In this document: in pieces, positions 33,334 to 45,540 of the stretch | Layout: every line of letters begins with the position of its first letter | Numbering within the stretch: position 1 is the stretch's first letter | NCBI GenBank assembly: GCA_030180135.1 | Contig: CM058232.1 | Coordinates: forward strand, 72,842,016 to 72,906,015 | Direction: 5' to 3' | DNA length: 64,000 bases | DNA from: Orychophragmus violaceus | Taxonomy: Eukaryota; Streptophyta; Magnoliopsida; Brassicales; Brassicaceae | Position numbers and translations under genes: made by a program | The notes under the pieces: generated by a model | What the model saw: the letters and a program-made list of their open reading frames with translations, nothing else | Told to the model about the DNA's origin: nothing | Database searches by the model: none

Positions 33334-34517
33334 TGATAGGGTCTAGTTTTAATCCCTATTCTAACTGCAAGTGCACAGTGATGTAGTTGTAGTACTTAGG
33401 GTATCGAATCCACAGGGACTCCGGTCAACGATAGAATTAAAACAGAAGAGATTAAACTAGGAGAAAGCAATATGGGAAAGCAGTAAATCAGCAAGCAGAA
33501 AGTAAATAGCAGCGAGTTGTGGGCAAGGAAGCGAAGCGTTAAGTCTAGGGAGTTCTCAGGAAATCAGGAACATAAACTAATCAATCAATCGGGATCTAAT
33601 TAAGAAATGTTCTAGAACTCAAACACAGATATATAATTAACCAAATCTCTTTGCGAGAATTCTCTAAGTCTAAGTGCAGCAATCCAAATCTCTTTGCAAT
33701 TACTAACAGATTAAACCAGCTTTAATTCCAAGTTTGATATGTTCACAATTAAACTAAACCAAATCTCTTTGCGAGTAATTTAATTGCTCATCTAGGTTCT
33801 TTCTAGCTAATTAACCAACTGTCGTTGCATAAATCAACCTAACATCATAAATCTGGATAGCTACTTCAGATTAAGCATTAAGAACAATCCTAGATAATCT
33901 ACTCAGACATGTTCATCGATGAAGAACTAGCAGATATGAATCCCTACAGATTGATTAAACTATAATTCCATGAAATCCCTAATGAGAATCCCTAAACTTA
34001 ACAGGTAATCTACTCAGACATGTTCATCGAAACAGAAAACATCTTGAATAGAAAACCAAATATCATAAAACAAAGTAAAGATTTGGGGTTCAAAATCAAG
34101 TCTCTTTCGAGAACAAGATCAGCCCCTAAAACTCTCTCTGAATAAAATAAAGCGTAAGTAAAGCGTAGCCTAAACAAGTGGCTAAAAACCCTAATATATA
34201 GTCTAAAACACGTTTTGGGCTTCTGTGTAAATATCTGGGCTTTTCTGCAATATCAGCATTCTTCATTAAACCGCCGAGTCTGGCCCATTTGCGCTATGCA
34301 TCGATCGATGCAGGTGTGCAACGATCGACGCAATCCTCAAATCTGGACAGTGAAATCTGTCTCTCGGCCAAACACTCCAAAATGCTCCAAAATCTTCAAT
34401 TCAGCTCCAAAAGTACTTAGACCTGTTAAATACCTGAAATGACTCTAAAACATAGTAATAGACTCGATAAATAAGACATATACCATGGTTAAAAGCCCTA
34501 AAATCCATGGTATATCA
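33334..34517 (-). repeat. Gypsy-2 5' LTR
   Basis: This 1184-bp LTR is longer than its partner mainly because about 25 bp (33895-33919) repeat the block at 34006-34030. Its CGATCG pair has cores at 34302 and 34322. Confidence 0.92.
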
Positions 34518-35402
34518 GCTGGATCAATATCGGAAAGGAAGGGTAGTCAATCCCGAGCGAGGTGACCGACGACCCAAGGGCGGCAACAACAAACAAGAGA
34601 ATCAAGAGGAAGCTCCTAAGGAAGAACCGGAAGAGCGAGCTCAGGAAACAGAGACCAACAGGCGCCCTCGGGACCAGGACGATGAATGGCGAGCTGCCCC
34701 ACAACCTCGCCGAAGAATCAATATGATAATGGGCGGACTACAGCTTTGTTCGGATTCAGTAAGATATATAAAAGAGTACGGTGAAAGGCTACAACAACTA
34801 AGCGTAACCCACTCCCGATCGAGGAGGGCATACCGCTATCGTTCACTGAAGCCGACACAATTGGAGTAGACACACCGCACAACGATCCTCTGGTAGTTGA
34901 AATACTGATTGGAGATTGCGAGATCTCCCGCGTACTCTTCGACACAGGAAGCTCAGTTGACGTAATCTTCAAAGAAGCCCTGGATAAAGCAGAGTTCAAA
35001 AACCTATGCGTCAAACCAAAGGAGCAACCGCTAACCAGGTTCGATGGTGACCAAACTATGACTATAGGCACGGTTAAACTCTATATCTATGTCGGTGGAA
35101 TATCGACAATGACGAAGTTTGTCATAGTTGATAAACCATCCATCTACAACGCCATCTTAGGAACACCCTGGCTACACGCCGTGAAAGCAGTCGTCTCGAC
35201 GTACCACCAATGCATTAAGTTCCCGACTCCAAACGGAATGCACACGCTAAGGGGAGATCAGACTACGTCAAGGCTATGCTTCATAAGCGAACGAAAGCTC
35301 CGCCATCCCTCTGAACCGAAAGGACAGAGAAGAATCATACCAGGACCACCCAACGGAGGAAAGGCACCTGAAGGAGACATGCCTCGGCATGGTCAAGCTT
35401 AG
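34518..35402 (+). pseudogene. Gypsy-1 gag C-terminus and aspartic protease
   Basis: After Gypsy-2 the Gag frame resumes (QYRKGRVVNPERGDRRPKGG) and runs to a stop at 34867-34869. A second frame from about 34805 reads FTEADTIGVDTPHNDPLVVE. It then carries the protease motif LFDTGSSVDVIF (about 34935-34970) and LGTPWLHAVKAVVSTYHQCIKF. It ends at TAG 35400-35402. A frameshift separates Gag and protease. The DTGSS active site is intact. RT should follow in an autonomous relative but is absent. Confidence 0.88.
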
Positions 35403-35770
35403 AATCAAGCAGCCGAACTACGCTACGATTTTTCTTTTTCCAAAAAAAAAGATATTACCCTATGTAATATGAACTACGAACTACTTGATCCTCGTCTTCG
35501 AGGTATGTAGGCAACTCTACACAGAGTGCAGTCATATATCAATAAAAGAAAGACATTTGTCAAAACAAAATCTTGTCTCACCGACGTCCTAACGGGATAA
35601 TCGGACTAATCTTATCCGCACAACAAAACGTGAAAGAACTATCGCCTTACCCAAACGACAAAGACTACGATCTTAAAGTAAAATTGCACAAGGAAAAGCC
35701 GGGAATTGCACCCGCAACCTAACTAAGACTGACTAATTAAGCCGCCCTGCCTCGCATAGCCGATCCCGAG
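35403..35770 (+). other. Gypsy-1 internal spacer after protease
   Basis: No ORF is supported. The sequence changes directly from the protease end to a 3'-region-like spacer, as expected if RT to integrase was deleted. Confidence 0.5.
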
Positions 35771-35774
35771 TTAG

Positions 35775-36365
35775 GAAAAACTCCGAGCCCCGCTCGATGA
35801 ATCTAAGCCGAGTTTCCACTCGATGAAAATAAAACCCTTATCCAAGGTACAAAAACTCCGAGCTCCGCTCGATGAAACTAAGCCGAGTTTCCACTCGATG
35901 AAAATAAAACCCTTATCCAAGGTACAAAAAATCTGAGCTCCGCTCGATGAATTTAAGCCGAGTTTCCGCTCTATGAAAATAAAACCCTTATCCAAGGTAC
36001 AAAAACTCCGAGCTCCGCTCGATGAATCTAAGCCGAGTTTCCAATCGATGAAAATAAAACCCTTATCCAAGGTACACAAACTCCGAGCTCCGCTCGATGA
36101 ATCTAAGCCGAGTTTCCACTCGATGAAAATAAACCCTTATTCAAGGTACAAAAACCCGAGCCCCGCTCGATGAGTAAAAACCGAGTTTCCACTCGATGAA
36201 AACCTTATTCAAGGAACAAAAACCCGAGCTCCGCTTGATGAATAAAAACCGAGTCTTCACTCAATGAAAACCTTATCCAAGGAACAAAGATACCGAGTTC
36301 CACTCGACAAATCAAAACCGAGTCTTCACTCGATAAAAGCAAAACCCTTATTCGCTAAGGTACAA
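35775..36365 (+). repeat. 75-bp tandem repeat array in Gypsy-1
   Basis: Units begin at about 35775, 35851, 35926, 36001 and 36076, a 75-bp period. Shorter degenerate units of about 66-74 bp run to 36365. Each unit has two related halves built on CCGAG...CTCGATGAA, followed by CCCTTATCCAAGGTAC. Because 75 is a multiple of 3, the array shows a false repetitive ORF on the minus strand. Confidence 0.9.
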
Positions 36366-36725
36366 ATTATATCATAAAAAACAAACGCTTAAAAGGAGCC
36401 AAGCTCCGACCTGCAACAATAAAAAATTTCAAAATCCTTAAAAAGAGATTTGAGGACGAAAAGATAACTCGAATAAAATGGCACAGCAACAAAGTCTCAT
36501 CAGACCACGCCGGCACAAAGAAAAGGGTAACTCGTCCAAAAGAAATAACCAAAGGCAATCCTCGCCTCAATTCAAAAAAGAAGAAGAGAGAACGTAAGAT
36601 CCATTCAAAAAAAAGGGGACAACGTCCCAACAAAAGTCTTACAAATAGGGGGAACATCGTCACCCCCACAACAAGTATCACAAAGGGGGGACCAAACCAC
36701 CCCAAAAAAGCAAAAAATTACAAAC

Positions 36726-39442
36726 CTAAACAAGCGGAGGAAGATTTTGAGCCAGCTCGACCAGAGGAGCATCCAACGCCGAGGTAGGCACCGCCCCAGG
36801 CAATGACGAGGAAGTCTCAGCCGCCACGAGCCGCTCGCACTCAGGACTCTTCAGAGTCTCAACCACCTCCGCCGACATCACATTCGCCTTAGTGCCAAAC
36901 TCATCGAGTAGGGCCACGTCGTCTACTTGCCGATCAACGGACGGAGGCTGAAAGGGGTGAGGAGAAGGAGGATTGCAGTCGCGAACCCTCATCGGAACCG
37001 GGGAGATCACAAAGAACTCTTCAATAATATCAGGAGCATCGATCTCATCGATCTTCCTATTCCACCTCTCCTTCTCCATCGCAAGCTCCTTGAAGACCTC
37101 GTCAGGAACGACCACTCCCCTCTCATTTCGAAGCGACCGAAGATAATCCAGAGTCCCGGAATACTAGCTGAGGTTCATGTATGCGTCGTTTTCCTCCTCT
37201 TTCAAGGCAAACGGCTTCCTTTAGCTCCTGAAGACGAAAGTCGTACTTCTCAGTCAGAACCTTGCGACCATTTATGAGTTCACAGACCACCGTCAATGAG
37301 ACATTCCGCTCGGAAATTTCCTCAATGCGACGAAGCTTTTCTTGCGCCAGCTCGTCAGAAAGACTCTCTTTGTATGCCGCAAGCTCTTGGTTGTGATTCT
37401 CGAGCAGCTTCACGTGCTCATAAGAAGTAGCAACCTTGCTCTTCAAACTCTCTTCGCTCAATCGGAGGAACTCGGCGCTAAGTTTAAGCTTCTCCAAGTA
37501 CTTCGTCTTCTGAGCAAGCTCTTTGCTAAGCTTGGCAGTGCACGAGTGCAGCTGACGATTCATATCGAAGATGTAAGAATTCGTCAGCGAGACTCCCTGA
37601 AAAGACAATAAGAGTTAAAGCAAAAAGTAAAAAAAAAAACGACGACAAGACGTCAAACACGGGTACTCACATTGACGAAAAACTTTGAGTTACCGCGGTA
37701 CACGTTTGACTTATACATCTCGTTCACTGGACATGGTGGGATAGCCTCAAAGGAGATATTCTGAAGTACTTCCCCGCAGTAGTACTCGTTTGGATTCTTC
37801 AGCTTCTCTCCCTGAAGAGGAAAGGATATGTTCTTCCAACTTTTAGAAGTACTCCCGACCCTCGTGCGCTTACTCGGATCTAAACCGTCGGAACAACCGA
37901 TCGCCTCAGAAGTCCTTTTCTTCACCCCAGCAGGCAATGCCGATGTCCCGGAGGGATCAGAGGTCGAAACCCGCGGAGTGGGAGAAGAAGGAAGAGCCCC
38001 TTATTCAGGAAAAGGAGGTACTTCGGCAGCATTGCTCGACTTCGATTTCCTCCGGAGCAACGGGGTCGACGCTTCCTCCATCTCATCCGCAGCATGGGGA
38101 GCGTCGTCTTTCTTCTTCGAGGCATCGGCACAGTCGGCCAACTTCTTCAACCTCGGCTTGGACGAATGCTTTCTGAACTCCTCAACCCTTTTCTTATCGG
38201 CATCATCGGAGATCCGCTTCTCTCCTCTCCTGGACTACGATCTAGGAGAAGACGGTTTAGCAGCCGAAGGATGGCTGGAACCATCTGGACGATTGACGTC
38301 GGAAGACTTTGAAGTCTTCTTCAAATCAATCACCATACTCGGGATAACTTTCCTTGCCTTCCCCATTTTCTTCGCTGCTTGGGACGCTGCAAAATTAACG
38401 CATAAGAACAATAACAACAAGATGAGTTGAATCGTGAAACATCGGTAAACTCATTAGTTATCTTGAGTCCTTCGCTCTCGGGCCAAGTCTGCCAGCCGAG
38501 ATCAAAAAACTTCCTGCCGACGTCGTCCAAATACTCTTTATTGAGAATCTTCGGATTAAGGCGAGCTGCAAAGAATAAGAAGAATCGTGATGAGCACCAG
38601 TAACAAAAAAGAATACTAAACGTCTAACCGATCGGTCAACTTCCAACAGAGATGTTCCATTCATTAACAACCAAGGCCACATGATCATGGAACGAATGCT
38701 CGTCGACCTTGACGAAGAAATATCTCCTCTGCCAGTCATGAGTCTTACTGGATTTAACGCCAGTTCGTAACTTATACTGTGGATGAAGATTAACTTGAAT
38801 CCATTCCGGCCTCTTCATCTGGATGTTTAGTTGGCCAAAGCATTCGAATAGCTCGACTGTGAGCGGAATCCCAAGAGGCACGCTGAGCTCAAGAAGATCG
38901 GTTAAATTAATAATACAGGCAAGGTTGAGCTGGGTGAAAGCGATCTTGAACTTCGCGCAGAAGTCGACCAGCACCTTCGGCAACGGAAATCGAAGATTCC
39001 CGACGTGAAAGAAAGACTCATAGAGATAAGAGAAGTTCGGAGGAGCATTCCAGGGACGCTGAGAAGCAGAATGCAAAAGAACCTCAAAACTTCCACACCC
39101 GGGAAGAGCCTTCAAATAAACCAGAGACTCCTCAGAAGAGGAGGTCGGCAAAACACCGAAGTCATCCACGGATCGAGAGGAGGATGCCCGTTGCGCCTGT
39201 TTCTTGGAGGTGACCTTTTCCTTACCTCGGCCCGAGGTCACTCTCAACACAAGAGGAACATGCTCATCGGCATGATCAGTTGCATCATCACAGAGAGATG
39301 CAGAATGCCTCCGAGATAGTTCCTGGATAAGATTGATAGAACCCGACCTGCGCGGAGAAGAGGAAGGGGTGCTTTCTCCATCAAAGGCACCCGCACTCAC
39401 AATACTGACGGAATTCTCACTGGACTCGGCACGGATGCGCAT
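36726..39442 (-). pseudogene. Gypsy-1 antisense gene (putative gypsy-type transposon protein), multi-exon, decayed
   Basis: The ATG at 39442 starts a protein opposite to gag. The first exon (to about 38640) has FSYLYESFFHVGNLRFPLPK, FCAKFKIAFTQLNLACIINL and VPLGIPLTVELFECFG, like the plant 'putative gypsy type transposon' domain. Later exons are suggested by TTCTTTGCAG near 38567, TTTTGCAG near 38394, and a clear 74-bp intron 37670-37597 (GTGAGT to TTTTCAG). The downstream part is a charged coiled coil (37596-37123) and an acidic C-terminus. In-frame stops near 38223 and 38003 and a frameshift near 37200 show decay. Related antisense ORFs are known in some plant Ty3/gypsy elements. Function is unknown. 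Confidence 0.72.
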
Positions 39443-39568
39443 ATCGGCGGAAAATTTGATAAAATAAGAAAGGATATAAAGAAAAGAAGATCACAAAGGT
39501 TTAGAAGAAGGGATACCTGAAATTTACTTCTGATGAGCTAAATGACGAGAAGTGAAGAGGAGGAGCAA

Positions 39569-39576
39569 TATTTATA
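39569..39576 (-). promoter_or_regulatory. TATA box of the Gypsy-1 antisense gene
   Basis: The minus strand reads TATAAATA here, about 130 bp upstream of the antisense ATG at 39442. This spacing allows a normal TATA-dependent start with a short leader. It suggests the antisense gene has its own promoter. Confidence 0.55.
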
Positions 39577-39824
39577 GAGATGAGGAAGTGGGAGTCTTCC
39601 GAGGGACACAACTTTACCTCTCAACGTGCGCGACCCTATAGCTTCCCAGGACACATGTCCCTATACGATTGGACGAAGAAGAAGCGTCCGGAATACGCGA
39701 TTTAATGAAGGAACATGTGGAAGCAATTGACCTGAATCAAATCTCGGTTCGCAACATCTCAGTTATTGGGATGAAGTCACAAACAAATCTGCCGACCTAA
39801 ACACCACTCGGTGCGACGACATGG

Positions 39825-39938
39825 GGTGGGATTAGCACCCCTCTAAGGCCCGGCCCAATAACAGAAATGTCCAACGAAGATTCGGCCACGGGAAGTAAAA
39901 GCCCAACATTGGTGAGGGAGCTCGGTACGCGTCCACCA
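39825..39938 (+). repeat. Gypsy-1 3' LTR, left part
   Basis: The LTR starts TGGGATTAGCACCCC after a G-rich tract. It matches 27323-27437, then is cut by Copia-5 at 39939. The last five bases, CACCA, are the TSD. Confidence 0.85.
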
Positions 39939-40628
39939 TGTTGGGATTATGTCCTGAAATCACATTGTACTTACTCTAAAGATAGTTGTATTGTCGAGAT
40001 CGGACAATTCATGTGATACTGGGTAGTCATAATGTTTTGCTAGAAACCACTTATGACAAATGAGTTGTAGCTCATTTCTAGTATCGTGTGAACCTAAAGG
40101 GTCATACACCTAAGCAAGTTGGATACGCTTCTGTAGGGATTGATCATTGGCATATGGTCCGATCAATGTGTATTGGATACACATTGAATTCGTGTTTTAA
40201 GAGGTGTGTCGATCGATGCCATTGGTGCGTCGATCGATACAAGAGGTGTGTCGATCATTGCTACTGTGTGCAACGATCGACACAAGGTCGATACCGTAAC
40301 TGATGTTACGGTTTGTAAACCGTGGACCTATTTATAGGGGCCAGGTTACACGACCTAAAAAGAGAGCCGTTGCAGACAGTTTTCTCCGAATAGAAAAACA
40401 GACCCTCTTCCTCGAGAAATACGTAGAGAATCCCAGGAGATCCGATCACCGGTACTAGCATCCCGACATATTTCAGCTTGTGTGCGTGTGGACTACAATA
40501 GAGGTGCAGCGATTGAGGCGCTCTAGATCTCGTTTACCTGCTCCAATTTCTGCTGCCAATCTCCAGGTAAACACGAGGTCAGTTCTAAGATTCAATCACC
40601 TAGACCCAGGATCCTAGGGATTCCAACA
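39939..40628 (+). repeat. Copia-5 5' LTR
   Basis: It contains TATTTATAGGG (near 40328) as a candidate TATA box, four CGATCG-type cores at 40210, 40231, 40252 and 40274, and a 5' splice-like CAG/GTAAAC at 40565-40571. Confidence 0.93.
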
Positions 40629-40629
40629 G

Positions 40630-42282
40630 TGGTATCAGAGCCATAGGGTTTAATAGATTGAATCAGTAGCCTAGAATTCGATTAAATGGCATTTTGATTG
40701 AATTGATGCTAGCTAGGATTCGTTTTGTTAATAAGAATCTCGGATTTGTTAATATCGAAAACGAAGAACTGTGTTTTCGCACAACATCGATCGATGCACT
40801 GGGTGTGTCGACCGATGCAGCGCGAAAACGGCAAAACTGATTTAGGGTTTTCGCACAGCATCGATCGGTGCACTGGGTGCATCGATCGTTGCAGCGTGAA
40901 AATGCAAAAGCAATTGTGTTTTCGCATAGCGTCGATCGACACAAACTTGTGTCGATCGATGCACCGCGAATTCGCCTAATTAAAACAATGAGTTTCGATT
41001 TAGAAATCGCACTGTGTCGATCGACACACTGGGTGCATCGATCGACACAGGCTGTGCGAAAGGATAGATCGGTTCAATTGGATTGAACCGGTTATCTCGC
41101 ATGGTTATGTCGGTTTAATTCGATTAAAATTCCCTGATACCCTACTGTATCGATCGACACAGGTTTAATGTCGGTCGACACAGTCCTTGCGATTGGTTAA
41201 TCGGTTCAATTGGATTGAATTGGTTATCATGCTTGGTTAAGGTAGGTCAGATCGGTTTAAATTGGATGAATTGATTCAATTGGATTGAATTAGTTATCTC
41301 AATTGGAATAAACCGATTTAATTAGTTAAGATCAGTTTGATTGGATAAGTCGGTTCAATTAGATTGGACCGGTTATCGCAATTGGTCTAAGACCGGTTAT
41401 AGGGTTGGTAAAGGTTGCATATCAAATGTCGACCAAGTGTGTCAGTCGATGTGCGTGGTGACGATGCGAACCGTAATCGTTTGGTTTTGAACCAGATAAT
41501 TGAAAAACTGAACCAAATGACCTAACCCACTTAAATTAGAACAAGTAAAACTTAATTGAAATTAAAAGTTAAAAATGTTCTAAACCTATTTAATACACAT
41601 TGGATGTGTGTTAGACCGAAGCTTAGTTATTCAATATGGTCAACTGTCAAGACTCGTTTCGTTGTTGGATAGTCTTGCCAAGAGCTTGGTGTCCACAATT
41701 ACATGAGTAAGGCAGGTAGTAGTGTTGATGGTCTTGCAGTGCTTGACATCAACTATTGCATGACCTAAGAGATTGAATTACTAATCTTTTAAAGTTCCAT
41801 TTCCTCAACTAAATATCAAGTGATCTTGATGTCTTGCCCAATCTTGTCTACTGTCAAGACTCGTGTCGTTTGTTGGATAGTCTTGGAGTCCTTGGTATCC
41901 ACTGCAACATGAGTAAGGCAGATGGTCATTGATAGACTTACAGTGCGACTGTCAATGATCACAAGACAGAAGAGATTGGTTTACTTGACTGGGCTATCAG
42001 AAGTTCTGGGCCCAGAGATATCAGAGTGGATGAGACATGAATTGTCTTATCTGCGACCAAGAGTTGTACTGGGTACAATTAGCAATGATTTGCTTACCTA
42101 GATAACTAAACTTTGGGTGATGACGAGTCGTCCACTCAGATTTTAGTGATGTATGGGTCTTGGATCATTATATTCATAGAGGAAACATTGTTTGAATATA
42201 ATGCGAGTTTTCTTATTAGATAAGATTTCTCATTTCCTGAACTTCATAACTAAAATTTTCTTTGCTTAAATTTTTTCAGCCT
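40630..42282 (+). other. Copia-5 leader with CGATCG array
   Basis: The primer site is at 40630. Paired CGATCG-type cores lie between 40788 and 41177. Next come repeats of a GGTTCAATTGGATTGAA-like phrase (41070-41400). Two related blocks follow (CTGTCAAGACTCGTTTCG near 41644 and CTGTCAAGACTCGTGTCG near 41851), each ending in an ATGAGTAAGGCAG phrase. A 3' splice-like TTTTTTCAG ends at 42279, just before the gag ATG at 42283. Confidence 0.75.
40788..41177. repeat. CGATCG pairs in the Copia-5 leader
   Basis: Pairs of cores lie at 40788/40809, 40862/40883, 40933/40953, 41018/41039 and 41151/41172, with spacings 21, 21, 20, 21, 21. Pairs are separated by about 50-110 bp. Some cores vary by one base (CGACCG, CGGTCG). 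Confidence 0.87.
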
Positions 42283-43170
42283 ATGTCTAAAACTACTTTC
42301 TCGTTACGACCCGTCCTTGAGAAGGACAAGTTAAATGGGTCAAATTTCCTGGATTGGTATCGCAATTTGAGATTAATCCTCAAGCAGGAGAGTAAGGACT
42401 ATGCCCTTGAGAAATCTCTTCCAGAAAGGCTTGGGACCAATCGCTCGAATGCAGTATATGATGCTTGGAATAAGCATTATATTGATGTGGTAGATGTGCG
42501 TGGTCTGATGTTGGCTACCATGGTATCTGACTTAAAGAGTCAATACGAGAACATGGAGTCGCCAATAGAGATGATCACCAGCCTGAAACTGAAGTTTCAG
42601 GATCTGGCACGTGTTGAGAGATTCCAGATGGTGAAGTCTCTCACTGGGTGCAAGCTACCAGAGGATGCTCCAGTGAGTCCTCATGTCATTAAAATGATGG
42701 GTTACATTGATAACCTGGGGAAACTGGAATGTCCTGTCAACTTAGAGTTGGCCACTGACATCATTCTGCAGTCACTACCGTCTAGTTATGATAAGTTTAT
42801 CAAAAGCTATATCAAGAATAACTTGACGAAGACGTTGACTGAGCTGCATGGCATGCTCAAAACAGCAGAGCAAGACATCAAAAGGGGTAAAAGATTTGAG
42901 AAATCTTGTGTTGACAAGGGTAGAGGCAGGGCCGTCCAGATTTGGAATCAGGATAAGCCAGTGTCATCTTATAAGCCCAAGTCCGGCCCATCTGGTGTTA
43001 AAAGGTGCTTCTACTGTGATGAGTCAGGGCATTGGAAGAGAGATTGCATTAAATTCTTGGAAGATTCACAAGAGATAAAGGAGATGTATGGTACTTCTTC
43101 TTCAGGTATTGTGTTATTAATTCAAGTTCTACATAAGTATTGGATACTAGTTGTGGTACTGATATTTTGA
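42283..43170 (+). pseudogene. Copia-5 gag with broken protease
   Basis: The ATG at 42283 starts Gag (SLRPVLEKDKLNGSNFLDWY, LILKQESKDYAL, VSPHVIKMMGYIDNLGKLE, ILQSLPSSYDKFI, LTELHGMLKTAEQD). The zinc knuckle is intact (CFYCDESGHWKRDC). Directly after, the protease region is out of frame: a small deletion near 43140 removes the catalytic motif from the frame, and a stop follows at 43168-43170. Confidence 0.88.
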
Positions 43171-45540
43171 AATATGCAGGACCTAAGCGACAGTAGAATG
43201 TTGAAGAAAGGACAAGTGGAACTGCGTGTCTGGTTGAAGCAATGGTTGCTGCATGAGCCGTAGAGATTCTCCACTTGTAGGAGCCTTTCATACTTGGTTT
43301 TAGAAATTAAGTAATTGCTACTATGTATCTGCCTTGTGCAGAAATGTCTTTCATTTTCTTGTAAAGAATTTGGATGTTTTTCATTTTGATAAAAGACAAG
43401 TTTTGTTCTTTAGATCTTAATGAAATATCATATGGTAGCACCCCGTTTAGAATGGGTTTTATATCTTAAACCAGCGAAAGTTAGAATATAACACTAATAC
43501 TAAAGGTTTAAGTCTGATGACTCGAACTCGACTTTTCCTTGGCACAGTCATTTTGACCACATAGAGTGAAGCGGATTCAGAAGTTCCATGGTTATGGGCT
43601 TCAGGCTCATTTAATTGTAAATCATTTGAGACATGAATTCTGCTTGTTGGGCCAAATGACTGAGGCTTCTTTAGCAGAGCTAAAGAAAAGGGCCAGAGGC
43701 TTATTGGGCCTTACACGTACTGATGTATGTGGCCCGATGAGCATTAATGCCAAAGGAAATCTTCAGTACTTCATTAACTTATTGATGGCGTCAGTAAGTA
43801 TGGCTGTGTTCTTATGATGAGACACGAGTAGGAATCTTTTGAGGAGTTCCAAAAATGAAGTATAGAACCGATTTGACAGAAGTGTTGAGATCCTCGATTA
43901 GATCGCGGAGGAAAATACTTAAGTCAAGAATTGGGTGATCATCTGAGTGAGTGTGAAGTCATACCACAGCTCTTTTCTCATGGAAAGCCTAATTGGTGTT
44001 TCTGAGAGAATGAATCGGATCTTATTGGATATGCTCCGATTAATGATGAGTCACATGAATCTTCCATTATCCTTTTAAAATACGCTCTAAAATGAATAAG
44101 TTCACGCAAATTATGTTTCTGTCAGAATCAGTTGAAAGACACCACATTGGATGTGGACTGGGTGATTTCCAAGTATGTTTTACTAATTAATTGAGATTGC
44201 AAGGTTTGTGTAAGGCAGTTGTCAACAAACAAACTTGAATCCAAATCTGATAAGGGCTGCTTCGCCGGTTGTCCTAAGGAAACCGAGGCTTAATACTTTT
44301 GCAACCAATCCGAGAACAAAGTTTTGTTGTTCGGAACCATGTTTTTCCAAGAAAATAGTGGGAGTAAAAGTACAGCTCGAAGAAATTCGAGAAACACAGG
44401 AGGCTGTTAAACCTGTTGAGGAAGAGCAGCGGTTGGATCTACAGAGGGTTGTAGGATCTGAACCTGTGGAGCCAGAATTTCGCTGATCCTGATGGATCCG
44501 TCACTAATCCGAGGGTGATTCCTCATGACCGATTGCCGTGATCTGATGATCATTGAAAAGTGACGAGCATGCGAAATTCAAAGAAGCGATGGTGAGCCCC
44601 AACTCCGAAAATTTGCTAGGTATGCATGTTAGCTTCACCGATCTATTTATAGATTGAAGCAAACATCTTGGAGTTGGAATCTATGTTCTGTTAAAACGGT
44701 CAAAGGCTTTGACTCGATCAGGAACGAATAGAAACCGTGCGTTTACAAGTAAACTAGTGGGAGCGTAGTTGCAATTCTCAAACTGTATGTTTAGAACGTA
44801 CTTAATCTCATAAACGACGTTCTGACGCTAAAGTCTTGTCAAGATTTGGGTCGGAAGTCGAACTTAACGATGGACATGGGAGAAGCCGCGTAAGCTCTTG
44901 GAATATGGATCCATTGAGATGGATCAGAAGAGCTAATTGGATCGTGTCAGAATCCTTATGATTATAAGGTACTGGACAGTTCAAATATGCATGACTCCAA
45001 GAACAGCTTCATACCAAAGGTCTTATGGCAATAATCTTAGCAAGATGAAGTGTCTTGGACACTGGCTGAGCTAGTATCTATGAGTGTGATTCCTTATGCT
45101 TCAGCAATAGAATCCATAATAAATGCCATATTTAGCGCTCGTATAGATGCAGTTTATGCATATAGCATGACGAGAAGATGCCAATATGTTCCGGTGAGAG
45201 TCACTGGACAGTTGTAAGGAATATCCCCAAGTGTTTGAGAAACACTAAGGATAGGTTCTTATACAACTGAGGAAATGACGAATCTGTTAAGAGTGGTTAG
45301 ACAGACAAAGATGATTCACGGTTCCCACCTGTTTATGTCTCTTTGTCTGTGTAGCGGGGCTATCTGTTGGAAAGGTTTCCAAGCAGTGGACCGCATAATA
45401 GTGCTTATTAAAGATCAGCAGTGTGGTTTGTTGGAATGGCTCCAAGCAAGAACACAACAGCATCTCTCACAACCTAAGCATGATTTTCATGTTGTTGCTG
45501 TAGGTACTAGATATCTGAAGACGTGGTCTAGATTCTAGTG
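43171..45540 (+). pseudogene. Copia-5 pol remnants
   Basis: Short fragments in all three frames match pol of the Copia-4 relatives. Bases 43566-43800 hold the pre-integrase to integrase start (LTRTDVCGPMSINAKGN, YFINL). Bases 44235-44486 correspond to the integrase-RT linker. Scattered RT and RNase H remnants follow. Many indels and stops are present, and no catalytic domain is intact. Confidence 0.75.

Larger units (their letters stand above)
29291..34517 (-). mobile_element. Gypsy-2: non-autonomous Athila-like element, TSD GCTGG
   Basis: Long LTRs (29291-30449 and 33334-34517) start TGATAGGG and end TATATCA. The TSD GCTGG is perfect (29286-29290, 34518-34522). The minus-strand orientation follows from a polypurine tract (AGTGTGGGGGAGT, complement of 30450-30462) and an Asp-tRNA-like primer site (GGGGCCGTAGCCGGGGA, complement near 33311-33327). 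Inside is one Gag-like ORF. No protease, RT or integrase is present. About 15 substitutions over 1.16 kb separate the LTRs, so the insertion is fairly young. Confidence 0.92.

Noticed and set aside
35771..36079. Minus-strand ORF with a perfect 25-residue repeat (TLDKGFIFIEWKLGL...)
   Set aside because: It is produced by the 75-bp tandem DNA repeat, whose period is a multiple of three. No start context or homology supports a protein.
35775..36365. Possible CRISPR array
   Set aside because: Repeats are contiguous without unique spacers, and the sequence is plant nuclear DNA inside a retrotransposon.
37828..38430. 200-residue plus-strand ORF opposite the Gypsy-1 antisense gene
   Set aside because: It is the complement of the spliced antisense gene. 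Splice sites and domain similarity support only the minus strand.
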